Shown piece by piece: positions 9,276 through 18,339 of a DNA stretch of 56,760 nt. The DNA lies in assembly GCF_022179325.1 (NCBI RefSeq), contig NZ_BPQQ01000052.1, forward strand, positions 1 to 56,760, given 5' to 3'. Both the position numbers and the translations under genes were made by a program. Origin of the DNA: Methylobacterium isbiliense (lineage in GTDB: Bacteria > Pseudomonadota > Alphaproteobacteria > Rhizobiales > Beijerinckiaceae). The notes under the pieces are model-generated. The model searched no databases. It was not told the origin of the DNA and saw nothing but the letters and a program-made list of their open reading frames with translations. How positions within the stretch are numbered: the first letter of the stretch is position 1; the number at the start of each line of letters is the position of its first letter.

Positions 9276-9618
9276 GCGTTGGGACGTGCTCAAGGCGCTG
9301 TTCCCGTTCGTCGACCTCCCGCTGCGCAAGCCGCGCCCCGTCCTGGTTCTGTCCGATCGCGCCTTCAACGACGGGCACGTGATCGCCGCCATGATCACGA
9401 CCGGGGCCGGGAGCCGGTGGCCGAGCGACCATGCGATTCTGGATCTCGCGCGCGCGGGCCTGCGCACGCCCTCGGTGGTCCGCTGGAAGCTGTTCACGCT
9501 GCCCGCCTCCGTCGTCGGCGGGAGGCTCGGCACGATGGCGGCGACCGACCGGGACGCCCTCGCATCCCGCCTCGGCCACATTCTGATGCCAGCGGGCGAT
9601 CCCGCACCACGAGCCTGA
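9262..9618 (+). CDS. PemK/MazF-like toxin
   Basis: 118 aa. The order of conserved elements fits the PemK/MazF ribonuclease-toxin fold: RPVLVLSDRAFNDGHVIAAMIT, then the central WPSDHAILDLARAGLRTPSVVRWKLFTLPASVV and the closing strand-helix GRLGTMAATDRDALASRLG. Such proteins cleave mRNA or other RNA. The gene overlaps its likely antitoxin by 14 bases and ends 8 bases before the MDR dehydrogenase of the lipid A operon. I see no frameshift or truncation, so it may be active. Confidence 0.72.
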   Translation: MTGFERWDVLKALFPFVDLPLRKPRPVLVLSDRAFNDGHVIAAMITTGAGSRWPSDHAILDLARAGLRTPSVVRWKLFTLPASVVGGRLGTMAATDRDALASRLGHILMPAGDPAPRA

Positions 9619-9626
9619 GCGAGTCC

Positions 9627-10649
9627 ATGCAAGCCCTCCAGATCTTCGGCGACCGCGACCTGCGCCTGACCGAGGTCGCGCCGCCGCCTCCGCCCGGCCC
9701 CGGGGAGGTGCAGGTGCGGGTGCGGGCGGTCGGCCTCAACTTCATCGACGTCTGGGGCTTCCGCGGCATGGCCTTCGCCAAGCGCAAGCTGCCCCTCACG
9801 GTCGGCGCCGAGGCGGCGGGCGAGGTCGCGGCGCTCGGCGAGGGCGTCGAGGGCCTGGCGGTCGGCGATCCCGTCGCGCTCTACGGGGCGATGACCTGCG
9901 GGCGCTGCCGCGCCTGCCGCGAGGGCCGCGACAACCTCTGCGAGGAAGTGGGCGGGGTGATGGGCTTCCACATCGACGGCTTCGCGCGCGAGCGGGTGAC
10001 CATGCCGGCCCGCCTCGTGGTGCGGGTGCCGGCGGGCGTCGCCCCCGAGCAGGCGGCCTGCGCGCCGGTCGCCTTCGGCACCGTGCAGCACATGCTGTTC
10101 GACAACGCGCGGCTCGAACCCGGCGAGACCGTGCTGGTCCATGCGGGCGGCTCGGGCATCGGCACCACGGCGATCAAGATGGCGAAGGCGATCGGGTGCA
10201 CGGTCTTCACGACCGTGGGCGACGACGCCAAGGGCGAGAAGGCCCGTCGGCTCGGGGCCGACCACGTCATCAACTACCGCACCGAGCGCTTCGAGGGCGA
10301 GGTGCGGCGCCTCACCAAGCGCCGCGGCGTCGACGTGGTGTTCGAGCATGTCGGGCCTGAGACCTGGAACGGCTCGCTCCTCTGCCTCAAGCGCGGCGGG
10401 CGGCTCGTCACCTGCGGCTCGACCTCGGGCGTGTCGGCCACCATGAACCTGATGCAGCTCTTCCAGCAGCAGTACCGCATCACCGGCTCCTTCGGCTGCC
10501 GGATCGAGAACATCCGCCAGAGCCTCGACAAGATGGCGGCCGGGATGTCGCCGGTGATCGACACCGTGCTGCCGCTCCACGCCTTCGCGGAGGGGCTGGC
10601 GCGGCTCGAATCGCGGCAGGTGTTCGGCAAGATCATCGCCACCCTGTGA
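9627..10649 (+). CDS. adh2XL: MDR-family zinc-type dehydrogenase of the AcpXL cluster
   Basis: Medium-chain dehydrogenase/reductase, 340 aa, matching the alcohol-dehydrogenase gene that lies between the fabF genes and lpxXL in rhizobial clusters; a role as enoyl reductase in chain elongation is plausible. The structural zinc lobe is present (CGRCRACREGRDNLC, four Cys). The usual catalytic zinc ligands are not obvious: the N terminus reads GLNFIDVWGFRG and VGAEAAGEV, as in quinone oxidoreductases. Nucleotide motif AGGSGIGTTAIKMAK is clear. ATG at 9627 is chosen over the longer open frame because it begins at the conserved MQALQIF strand. Confidence 0.88.
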   Translation: MQALQIFGDRDLRLTEVAPPPPPGPGEVQVRVRAVGLNFIDVWGFRGMAFAKRKLPLTVGAEAAGEVAALGEGVEGLAVGDPVALYGAMTCGRCRACREGRDNLCEEVGGVMGFHIDGFARERVTMPARLVVRVPAGVAPEQAACAPVAFGTVQHMLFDNARLEPGETVLVHAGGSGIGTTAIKMAKAIGCTVFTTVGDDAKGEKARRLGADHVINYRTERFEGEVRRLTKRRGVDVVFEHVGPETWNGSLLCLKRGGRLVTCGSTSGVSATMNLMQLFQQQYRITGSFGCRIENIRQSLDKMAAGMSPVIDTVLPLHAFAEGLARLESRQVFGKIIATL

Positions 10650-10746
10650 GGACGGGCTTCCGCCGCGCCGCTCGCAACACTATGACGGGCCTCCGGCCTG
10701 CCGGGCGAATAGCCTTCCGGCCCCGTCCCACACCCGCGAGACCGCC

Positions 10747-11751
10747 GTGCTGCGCCTGAAGCTGAGGCTGTACCGTTTCCTCTCCGGCCTCGCCGAACTC
10801 CCGATGGTGCTGCTCGTGCGCATGCTGTTTGGCATCGCGAGCCTGCTCGGGCCGCGCCGCGCGGGCGGGTTCGGGGCGTGGCTCGGGCGCACGCTCGGGC
10901 CGCGCCTGCCCGCGCACCGCACCGCCCTCGACAACCTGCGGCACGCTTTCCCGGACCGCTCGCCCGAGGCGATCGCCGCCCTCGCGCGCGGCGCCTGGGA
11001 AAATCTCGGCCGCACCGGCGCCGAATACGCCCATCTCGGCGAGATCTTCGACTACGACCCCGCCGCGACCGTGCCGGGGCGGATCGAGGTCTCGGGCATC
11101 GAGCACTTCTTCGGGCTGCGCGACGACGGCAAGCCTGGCCTGATCTTCTCGGCGCACCTCGCCAACTGGGAGCTGCCGGCGATCTGCGCCGCCCGCTTCG
11201 GCCTCCAGGCGAGCGCCGTCTTCCGCCCGCCGAACAACCCGGCCGCCAAGCGGCTGGTGCAGGAGGTGCGCCGCGCCACGATGGGCGGCCTCACCGCGGC
11301 CGGGCCGGGGGCCGCCTTCGCCATGCAGGGCGTGATCGAGCGCGGCGGGCATCTCGGGATGCTCGTCGACCAGCACTTCACCCGCGGGGTGGTGGTCGAG
11401 TTCTTCGGCCGGCCGGTGCTGGTGAATCCGCTGCTGGCCAAGCTCGCCCGGCACTACGAGTGCCCGGTGCACGGGGTGCGGGTGATCCGGCTGCCCGGCG
11501 ACCGCTTCCGGCTCGAACTCACGCCCGCCCTCGACCTGCCGCGGGACGCCTCCGGGGCCGTCGACGTCCAGGGCGCCATGCAGGCGATGACCCGGGTGAT
11601 CGAGGCCTGGGTGCGCGAGCATCCCGCCCAGTGGATGTGGATGCACCGGCGCTGGCGCCCGGCGATGCTGCCGAAGACGGCTTCGCCCGCCGGGCCGCAC
11701 CCCGGGGCTCAAGCTAACGTGACTTCCGTCAGCCCGGCCGGCGGGTGTTGA
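10747..11751 (+). CDS. lpxXL: lipid A very-long-chain acyltransferase LpxXL (LpxL family)
   Basis: 334-aa membrane-associated acyltransferase of the lauroyl/myristoyl transferase family. It has an N-terminal hydrophobic helix (about residues 10-35), the catalytic H-x4-E motif at His137-Glu142 (AHLANWE), FRPPNNP, a GMLVDQHF block and the C-terminal PAQWMWMHRRWRP signature. In rhizobia LpxXL transfers the very-long-chain acyl group from AcpXL onto lipid A, consistent with its position last in this gene set. GTG at 10747 is the start. Its stop overlaps the following start (TGATG). Confidence 0.92.
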   Translation: MLRLKLRLYRFLSGLAELPMVLLVRMLFGIASLLGPRRAGGFGAWLGRTLGPRLPAHRTALDNLRHAFPDRSPEAIAALARGAWENLGRTGAEYAHLGEIFDYDPAATVPGRIEVSGIEHFFGLRDDGKPGLIFSAHLANWELPAICAARFGLQASAVFRPPNNPAAKRLVQEVRRATMGGLTAAGPGAAFAMQGVIERGGHLGMLVDQHFTRGVVVEFFGRPVLVNPLLAKLARHYECPVHGVRVIRLPGDRFRLELTPALDLPRDASGAVDVQGAMQAMTRVIEAWVREHPAQWMWMHRRWRPAMLPKTASPAGPHPGAQANVTSVSPAGGC

Positions 11752-12494
11752 TGCGCGCCATGACGTGCGCTGTGTCCCGCCGGCTCCTCGCGGCCCTCCT
11801 CCTGCCGGGCCTCGCCTGCACGGCCCGCGCGGGCGAGGCGCCCCGGGCGGTGGTGGAGCTCTTCACCAGCCAGGGCTGCTCGGCCTGCCCGCCCGCCGAC
11901 CGCATCATCGGCGACCTCGCGCGCGATCCGGGCGTGATCGCCCTGAGCCTGCCGGTGACCTACTGGGACTATCTCGGCTGGAAGGACACGCTCGCCCACG
12001 CGGCCTTCACGGAGCGCCAGCGCGCCTATGCGGGCCAGCGCGGGGACCGGCAGGTCTACACCCCGCAGGCGGTGGTCAACGGGGCCGCCGCGGTGGTGGG
12101 CTCCGACCGGGCCGCCCTGGAGCACTCGATCCGCGACCCCGGCACCGCCGAGAGCCTGCCGGTGCCGATCCGCAGCGACGTGGTGGCCGACCGCATCCGG
12201 ATCGAGGTCGGGGCGCTGTCCGATCACGGCCGCAAGGCCGAACTCTGGCTGCTGCCGGTGGTGCGCGCCCGCGAGGTGGTGATCGGCCGCGGCGAGAACC
12301 GGGGCAAGACCGTGACCTATCGCAACGTGGTGCGCGGCATGCACCATGTCGGCTCGTGGGACGGATCCGCCGCCCGGTTCGAGGTGCCCCGCAGCGTGCT
12401 GGCCGCGGATGCGGATTCCTACGTGCTGGTGCTCCAGGCCGAGCACGGCGGCCCCGGACGCATCCTGGGGGCCGCCAAGGGACCCGGGTTGTAG
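11751..12494 (+). CDS. DUF1223 secreted thioredoxin-fold protein
   Basis: About 247 aa with an N-terminal signal peptide (RRLLAALLLPGLACTARA, cleavage probably after ARA). The mature protein starts VVELFTSQGCSACPPADRI, with the CxxC pair typical of DUF1223, and continues with LPVTYWDYLGWKDTLAHAAFTERQRAYA, another family hallmark. The molecular role of DUF1223 is unknown; the fold suggests redox or disulfide chemistry in the periplasm. ATG at 11751 overlaps the lpxXL stop, so it may be translationally coupled, although its link to lipid A is unproven. GTG at 11745 is an alternative start. Confidence 0.85.
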   Translation: MRAMTCAVSRRLLAALLLPGLACTARAGEAPRAVVELFTSQGCSACPPADRIIGDLARDPGVIALSLPVTYWDYLGWKDTLAHAAFTERQRAYAGQRGDRQVYTPQAVVNGAAAVVGSDRAALEHSIRDPGTAESLPVPIRSDVVADRIRIEVGALSDHGRKAELWLLPVVRAREVVIGRGENRGKTVTYRNVVRGMHHVGSWDGSAARFEVPRSVLAADADSYVLVLQAEHGGPGRILGAAKGPGL

Positions 12495-12504
12495 GCCCGC
12501 CGCC

Positions 12505-13767
12505 TCAGTCGACCCACTCGCCCCGGCGCATCACCGGCACGGCCTCGCCCTCCGCCGTCAGGCCGTCCACGTCGATCGCGGCCGAGCCGATCATCCAGTC
12601 GATGTGGATCAGGCTGCGGTTGGCGCCCCGCGCCGCGAGGTCGTCCTCGCTGAAGTCGCGACCGCCATCGCGAAAGCACTTGCTGTAGGCTTGGCCGAGC
12701 GCGATGTGGCTGGCGGCGTTCTCGTCGTAGAGGGTGTTGTAGAACAGGAGCCCCGAGGCGGAGATGGGCGAGGAGGCGGGCACCAGCGCGACCTCGCCGA
12801 GGCGGCGCGCGCCTTCGTCGGTGTCGAGCACCTTGGCGAGCACGTCCTCGCCGGTGCGGGCGCTCGCCGCGACGATGCGGCCGGCCTCGAAGCGCACCGC
12901 GATGTCGGTGATGAGCGTGCCCTGGTAGGAGAGGGGCTTGGTCGCCGCCACCACGCCGTCCACCCGCAGGCGGTGGGGTGTGGTGAAGACCTCCTCGGTC
13001 GGGATGTTGGCGTTGCAGACGATGCCGTTGCGGGCCGGCGCCGCGCCGCCGCACCATTCGTGGTCGTCGGCGAGCCCCACCGTCAGGTCGGTGCCGGGGC
13101 CGCGGAAGCGCAGGGCCGCGAAGCGCCGGGCGTTGAGCATGGCCGTGCGGTGGCGCAAGCCCGCATTGTGGGCCGCCCAGGCGGCGACCGGATCCTCGCC
13201 GTCGACCCGGGAGGCGGCGAAGATCGCGTCCCAGAGGCGGGCCACCGCCTCCTCCTCGGGCAGGTCCGGGAAGACGGTGCGCGCCCAGGCCGGGGTCGCG
13301 GCCGAGACGATGGTCCAGTTGATGGCGAAGTTCGCGATCAGGTCGAGGGCCGGCATGTAGGCCTTCGAGCGGGCGCGGTTGGCGCGCGCCACCTTCTGGG
13401 CGTCCTGGCCGGCGAGCAGCGAGGGATCGTCGCCCACGATGGCGAGCCGCGCCGCGCCGTTGCGGAAGGCGCTCGCCATGCCCTCGTAGAGCCAGCCCGC
13501 GGCGTGGTCGAAGGCCGCGTCGGGGGCGTGCGCGAAGCGGGCGAGCGTCGCCTGATCGTCGGAGAACAGGGTGGTGACCAGGGAGGCCCCGGCCGCGTAG
13601 GCCTTGGCGGTGATGCGGCGCGCGAGCCCGAGCGCTTCGAGCGGCGCGGTCATCACCAGTTCCTGGCCGGGCTGCAGCCCGAGCCCGACCCGCACCGCCA
13701 CCTCGGCGAGCCGGTCGAGGCGGGCGTCCTGGGTGGCGCTCAAGGGGGCGTGGGCGTTCATCGGCAT
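12505..13767 (-). CDS. M29 family aminopeptidase (aminopeptidase T-like)
   Basis: 420-aa metallopeptidase. Candidate ligands of the dinuclear metal site are visible in order: Glu in NIPTEEVFTTP, Glu in LGEVALVP, His in ASHIALGQAYS, and His plus Asp in LIHIDWMIGS. Family members (AmpS, PepS, aminopeptidase II) remove N-terminal residues from peptides in the cytoplasm. ATG at 13767 is chosen because AGAGGAG lies 2 bases upstream; the frame stays open for 8 more codons. It converges with the DUF1223 gene with only 10 bases between. Confidence 0.92.
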   Translation of the reverse strand: MPMNAHAPLSATQDARLDRLAEVAVRVGLGLQPGQELVMTAPLEALGLARRITAKAYAAGASLVTTLFSDDQATLARFAHAPDAAFDHAAGWLYEGMASAFRNGAARLAIVGDDPSLLAGQDAQKVARANRARSKAYMPALDLIANFAINWTIVSAATPAWARTVFPDLPEEEAVARLWDAIFAASRVDGEDPVAAWAAHNAGLRHRTAMLNARRFAALRFRGPGTDLTVGLADDHEWCGGAAPARNGIVCNANIPTEEVFTTPHRLRVDGVVAATKPLSYQGTLITDIAVRFEAGRIVAASARTGEDVLAKVLDTDEGARRLGEVALVPASSPISASGLLFYNTLYDENAASHIALGQAYSKCFRDGGRDFSEDDLAARGANRSLIHIDWMIGSAAIDVDGLTAEGEAVPVMRRGEWVD

Positions 13768-13815
13768 GTCTCCTCTGGAACGGCGTAGCACGCTTCGCCC
13801 ATGCGCTTCAGCCCG

Positions 13816-14127
13816 TCACGCCAGCCGCGTCCAGGCGAGCCCGCCGAGATTCTCCCGGACAGCGAAGCGGGCGAGGTGCTCGGCCACCACGCCTTCGAGC
13901 CGCGTCAGCGCCGCGAGGTCGGGGGCCGTGACCGTGAGGGTGAGGCCCTCGGCATCCGCCTCGAAGGTGGCGGAGCGTCCCTCGCCGAACGGCACCGCGC
14001 CGCGCTCGGGGCCGAACTGCGTCTCCGGGAACTTGTGGCTCCAGTGCTTGCAGAGCTGCGTGAGGTAGCGGCTCGCCTGCGGGGTGTCGACGCGGGCGCG
14101 GGCCGCGAGGGTGACGGGCCCGCTCAT
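13816..14127 (-). CDS. DUF2218 family protein
   Basis: 103 aa, matching the short DUF2218 family. Visible family features are the TPQASRYLTQLCKHWSHKF start and the RLEGVVAEHLARFAVRENLGGLAWTR end. The function is unknown. Its start overlaps the stop of the CoxL-like gene upstream (ATGA), so the two are translationally coupled and may act together, although DUF2218 proteins also occur in iron-uptake settings. Confidence 0.85.
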   Translation of the reverse strand: MSGPVTLAARARVDTPQASRYLTQLCKHWSHKFPETQFGPERGAVPFGEGRSATFEADAEGLTLTVTAPDLAALTRLEGVVAEHLARFAVRENLGGLAWTRLA

Positions 14128-16508
14128 CGCCCGTCCGCCTCCTTGGAGGCCGCCTCCTCGGAGGCCGCCTCCCGCAGGGCCGCCCAGATCGCCCGGGGCG
14201 TCGCCGGCATGTTGATGTGGGTGACGCCGCGCGACCGCAGGGCGTCGACGAGCGCGTTCATCACCGAGGGCAGCGAGCCCGCGCAGCCGGCCTCGCCGCA
14301 GCCCTTCACGCCGAGCGGGTTGGTGGTGGCCGGCACGGGGTGGCTCTCGAAGCCCATGGGCGGCGCGTCCGTGGCCCGCGGCAGGCAGTAATCCATGAAG
14401 GAGCCGGTCACGAGCTGGCCCTGGTCGTCGTAGGCCGTGCGCTCCATCAGGGCCTGCCCGATTCCCTGGACCACGCCGCCGTGGAGCTGCCCCTCGACGA
14501 GGAGCGGGTTCACGATCGTGCCGAAATCATTGACCGTGGTGTAGCGCACCACGGCGGCGACCCCGGTCTCGGGATCGACCTCGACCTCGGCGACGTGGCA
14601 GCCGTTCGGGAAGGCCGAGGGCGACTCCTTGTGGATGTGGGCGACGTCGAGGCTCGTCGGCGCCTGCGGGTCGGGCAGCCCCTCGCGCACCCGCGCGGCC
14701 AGCTCCAGGAGCCCGATGCCCCGGTCGGTGCCGGCGATGACGAAGCGCCCGTCCTGGAACGCGATGTCGGCGGGCCCGGCCTCCAGCACGCAGGCGGCGG
14801 CGAGCCGCCCCTTCTCGATCACGAGGTCGCCCGCCTCGACGATGGCGGCACCGCTCGCCATCAGCGACTTCGAGCCGCCGGTGCCGCCGCCCGCGATGAG
14901 CTGGTCGCTGTCGCCCTGGAGCAGGCGGATGCGGTCGTGCGGGATGCCGAGCCGCTCGTGCAGCACCTGCGCGAAGGGCGTGGCGTGGCCCTGGCCGTAA
15001 TCGAGGGTGCCGGTGACGATCGTGACCGTGCCGTCGGCCTCGAAGCGGATGCCGCCCATCTCGTTCTGCGGCGGGGCGGTGATCTCCAGATAGTTGCCGA
15101 TGCCGATGCCGCGCAGCAGGCCGCGGGCCTCGCTCTCGGCCCGGCGCGCCGGGAAGCCATCCCAGTCGGCGGCAGCGAGCGCGCGGTCCAGCACGGCCGG
15201 GAAGTCGCCGCTGTCGTAGGTCAGTCCCGAGGGGGCGGCGTAGGGCATGTCCTGCGGGCGGATGTGGTTGAGGCGGCGCAGGGCCACGCGGTCGCGGCCG
15301 GTCTCGGCGGCGGCGGTGTCGATCAGGCGCTCGATGAAGTAGTTGCCCTCGGGCCGGCCCGCCCCCCGGTAGGCGCCGATCGGCGTGGTGTTGGTGAACA
15401 GGCAGGCCATCGCCACGTCGTAGGCCGGGGTGCGGTAGACCCCCACCATGTTGCGGGCGATGTTCTGGGTCTGGAACAGCGGCGCCAGCGGGTTGAGGTA
15501 GGCGCCCATATTGGCGAGGCCCCGCACCCGGAAGGCGAGGAAGCGCCCCTCGGCATCGAGCGCGAGGTCCGCCGTCACCGCGACGTCGCGCCCGTGGTGG
15601 TCGGACAGGAAGCTCTCTGAGCGCAGATCGGTCCACTTCACGGGCCGCCCGAGCACCTTGGCGGCGTGCAGGAGCGGCAGGTATTCGGGATAGACCGGCG
15701 CCTTCATGCCGAAGGAGCCGCCGACATTACCGGTGAGCACCCGCACGGTGTCGCGGGGCACCTTGAGCACCCCGTCCGCCAGCCCGTTGCGCAGGCCGAA
15801 GACGCCCTGCGAGCCGACATGCAGCGTGTAGCGCTGGCCTTCCGGCTCGTAGACGCCGATGGCGGAGCGCGGCTCCATCGGGTTGATGACGAGGCGGTTG
15901 TTGTCGAGGGCCAGCGTCGTGACGTGCGCGGCCCGCGCGAAGGCGGCCTCGGTGGCGGCGGCATCGCCGGTGCGGTAGTCGAGGGCGAGGTTGCCCGGCA
16001 CGTCGTCGTGGAGGAGCGGCGCCCCGGGGGCGGCCGCCTCCTCGGGGGTCGTGACCACGGGCAGATCCGCGATGTCGAGGATGACGGCTTCCGCTGCGTC
16101 GCGGGCGAGCGCGGCCGTCTCGGCCACCACCACCGCGACGGGTTCGCCGACGTAGCGCACCTTGGCCGTGGCGAAGGAGGGCTGGGGCGGCTTGCGCATC
16201 GGCGAGCCGTCCTGGTTGGTGAAGCCCAGCGCGTTGCCGATGCCGCCGTAGCCGTCGAGATCCTGCGCCGAGAAGATCCCGAGCACGCCCGGCATGGCGC
16301 GGGCCGCGTCCGCGTCGAGGCCGCGCACGATCCCGTGCGCCACCGGGCTGCGCACGAACACCGCGTAGGCTTGGTTGTCGAGGGCGAGGTCGTCGGTGTA
16401 GCGGCCTTCGCCCCGCACCAGCACCGGATCCTCGGATCGCGGGACCGGCTGGCCGATGCCGAACTTCAGAGGGGCCGCGAAGTCGCGGGCGTCGGGACGC
16501 GCGTTCAT
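14124..16508 (-). CDS. xanthine dehydrogenase/CoxL-family molybdopterin-binding subunit
   Basis: 794-aa large subunit of a molybdenum hydroxylase. The N-terminal part has the aldehyde-oxidase hammerhead domain (GIGQPVPRSEDPVLVRGEGRYTDD). The active-site loop reads AYRGAGRPEG, as in form II (CoxL-like) enzymes and not the AYRCSFR of true carbon-monoxide dehydrogenase. The C terminus has GCGEAGCAGSLPSVMNALVDAL with the catalytic Glu. The usual FAD (CoxM) and iron-sulfur (CoxS) subunits are not in this window. The physiological substrate is therefore unknown. It overlaps the downstream DUF2218 gene by 4 bases. Confidence 0.9.
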   Translation of the reverse strand: MNARPDARDFAAPLKFGIGQPVPRSEDPVLVRGEGRYTDDLALDNQAYAVFVRSPVAHGIVRGLDADAARAMPGVLGIFSAQDLDGYGGIGNALGFTNQDGSPMRKPPQPSFATAKVRYVGEPVAVVVAETAALARDAAEAVILDIADLPVVTTPEEAAAPGAPLLHDDVPGNLALDYRTGDAAATEAAFARAAHVTTLALDNNRLVINPMEPRSAIGVYEPEGQRYTLHVGSQGVFGLRNGLADGVLKVPRDTVRVLTGNVGGSFGMKAPVYPEYLPLLHAAKVLGRPVKWTDLRSESFLSDHHGRDVAVTADLALDAEGRFLAFRVRGLANMGAYLNPLAPLFQTQNIARNMVGVYRTPAYDVAMACLFTNTTPIGAYRGAGRPEGNYFIERLIDTAAAETGRDRVALRRLNHIRPQDMPYAAPSGLTYDSGDFPAVLDRALAAADWDGFPARRAESEARGLLRGIGIGNYLEITAPPQNEMGGIRFEADGTVTIVTGTLDYGQGHATPFAQVLHERLGIPHDRIRLLQGDSDQLIAGGGTGGSKSLMASGAAIVEAGDLVIEKGRLAAACVLEAGPADIAFQDGRFVIAGTDRGIGLLELAARVREGLPDPQAPTSLDVAHIHKESPSAFPNGCHVAEVEVDPETGVAAVVRYTTVNDFGTIVNPLLVEGQLHGGVVQGIGQALMERTAYDDQGQLVTGSFMDYCLPRATDAPPMGFESHPVPATTNPLGVKGCGEAGCAGSLPSVMNALVDALRSRGVTHINMPATPRAIWAALREAASEEAASKEADGR

Positions 16509-16727
16509 GCCGTTCTCCGCGAGGAGGAATGCCCTGAGCTAGCAAGCGGGCGGAATCCTGCAAGATGGTTCGGGGCGGGGCAGCCCGGCCCTGATGTCAC
16601 GGCTCGGGGCTCTCGCGCGGATCCCGTTGCGCCCGCGCCCCGGATCGGGAACCTCCGCGGCGGCCCTCGGAACGCGGACGGATGCCGGATTGCCGAAGGC
16701 CTTCTGACGCGGACCGGGGCCCGGGCG

Positions 16728-18212
16728 TCACCCGAACGAAGGGCCGACCGCTGCGTCGACCCCTCCCGGAGCCTCGCCCACGGCCACCACCTTGCCGGGG
16801 TTGAGGAGGCCCTGCGGGTCGAGCGCCTGCTTGAGGCGGCGCATCAGGTCGAGGGCGACCGGGTCCGCATAGCGCGGGAGTTCGTCGCGCTTGATCAGCC
16901 CGACCCCGTGCTCGGCGGCGATCGAGCCGTTCATCGCATGCACGATGTCGTGGACGATGCGGTTGAAGCGCGGCCACAGCGCCAGGAAGGCCGCCGCCTC
17001 CATGCCCACCGGCTGGCTCAGGTTGAAGTGGATGTTGCCGTCGCCGAGATGCCCGAAGGCGCAGACCCGCACCCCCGGCAGCTCCGCCTCGCAGGCGGCG
17101 GTCGCGCGCTCCAGGAAGGCGGCGGTGCGCGAGACCGGCACCGAGACGTCGTGCTTGATCGAGGCGCCCTCCCGGCGCTGCACATCCGACAGGCTCTCGC
17201 GCAGCCGCCACAGGGCACGCCCCTGCGCGGCGCTGCGGGCGACGACGGCGTCCTCGGCGAGCCCGTCCTCCAGCGCGTCGCCGAGCAGGGCCTCCAGGGC
17301 CGGGCCGGCCTCCGGCGTCTCGGCCGAGACCTCGACGAGCGCATAGGCGCCGTGGTCGCCGTCGAGCGGCCTCACGGCGCCGGGGGCGTGGCGCAGCACG
17401 ATGTCGAGCCCGAAGGGCGGAATGTACTCGAAGGCGGTGAGCCGCCCCCCGGCCCGGTCCCGCAGCCGCGTGAACAGGGCGAGCGCGGCCTGCGCGGAGG
17501 CGAGCCCCACGAAGGCGGTCGCCGTGGAGGCGGGGCGGGGATGGAGCTTCAGCACTGCCGCCGTGATGATGCCGAGCGTGCCCTCCGAGCCGATGAACAG
17601 GTGCTTGAGGTCGTAGCCCGCATTGTCCTTGCGCAGGGCCTTGAGGCCGTTCCAGACCCGCCCGTCGGCCAGCACCACCTCCAGCCCGAGCACGAGGTCG
17701 CGGGCGTTGCCGTAGGCGAGCACCGCGGTGCCGCCGGCATTGGTCGAGAGGTTGCCGCCGATGCGGCAGGAGCCCTCGGAGGCGAGCGAGAGCGGAAACA
17801 GCAGGCCCGCGGCCTCCGCCGCCTCCTGCACCCGGGCGAGGATGCAGCCCGCCTCCACCGTCAGGGTGGCGTTTGCCGGATCGACCGCCCGCACCCGGTC
17901 GAGACGGGCGAGCGACAGCACGAGGCCGCCGAACGGCACGCCGCCGCCGACGAGGCCGGTGTTGCCGCCCTGCGCCACCACCGGCACGCCCGCCTCGGCG
18001 CAGGCGCGCACCACGGCGGCGACCTCGGCGGTGTCGGCCGGGCGCACCACCGCCAGCGCCCGGCCCCGGTAGAGGCCGCGGGTCTCGGCGAGGTGGGGCG
18101 CCATGTCGTCGGGGGCGCGCAGCACATGGGCGGAACCCAGGCGCGCCGCCAGGGCATCGAGGAGGGCAGGGGCGGGATCGGGCATCGAACCGGGGGCGGG
18201 ATGAGCCGGCAT
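16728..18212 (-). CDS. FAD-binding oxidoreductase (GlcD/D-2-hydroxyacid dehydrogenase-like)
   Basis: 494-aa flavoprotein of the VAO superfamily. An FAD-binding (FAD_binding_4) domain spans about residues 45-230, with VVAQGGNTGLVGGGVPFG and GSCRIGGNLSTNAGGTAVLAYGNARD. A FAD-oxidase C-terminal domain follows, with CAFGHLGDGNIHFN and SIAAEHGVGLIKRDEL. These are hallmarks of D-lactate, D-2-hydroxyglutarate and glycolate oxidase GlcD-like enzymes; the exact 2-hydroxyacid cannot be chosen. ATG at 18185 (MPDPAP) is an alternative start. The FAH-family gene is divergent 127 bases away. Confidence 0.92.
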   Translation of the reverse strand: MPAHPAPGSMPDPAPALLDALAARLGSAHVLRAPDDMAPHLAETRGLYRGRALAVVRPADTAEVAAVVRACAEAGVPVVAQGGNTGLVGGGVPFGGLVLSLARLDRVRAVDPANATLTVEAGCILARVQEAAEAAGLLFPLSLASEGSCRIGGNLSTNAGGTAVLAYGNARDLVLGLEVVLADGRVWNGLKALRKDNAGYDLKHLFIGSEGTLGIITAAVLKLHPRPASTATAFVGLASAQAALALFTRLRDRAGGRLTAFEYIPPFGLDIVLRHAPGAVRPLDGDHGAYALVEVSAETPEAGPALEALLGDALEDGLAEDAVVARSAAQGRALWRLRESLSDVQRREGASIKHDVSVPVSRTAAFLERATAACEAELPGVRVCAFGHLGDGNIHFNLSQPVGMEAAAFLALWPRFNRIVHDIVHAMNGSIAAEHGVGLIKRDELPRYADPVALDLMRRLKQALDPQGLLNPGKVVAVGEAPGGVDAAVGPSFG

Positions 18213-18339
18213 GGCATCCGGCAGGATGGCATCCCGGGGAAGCGGCCTCTAGATAGCGATTCGCCTCCGCTTTCCCAAGGCGCCTTCCCCGAAGGCCCTC
18301 GGTGCAAGGCGCGGGCGGCCCCGCCGAGACCGAGAATCC

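Noticed and set aside
14124-16508. Carbon-monoxide dehydrogenase large subunit
   Set aside because: The active-site loop is AYRGAGR, not the AYRCSFR of form I CO dehydrogenase, and coxM/coxS are absent nearby.
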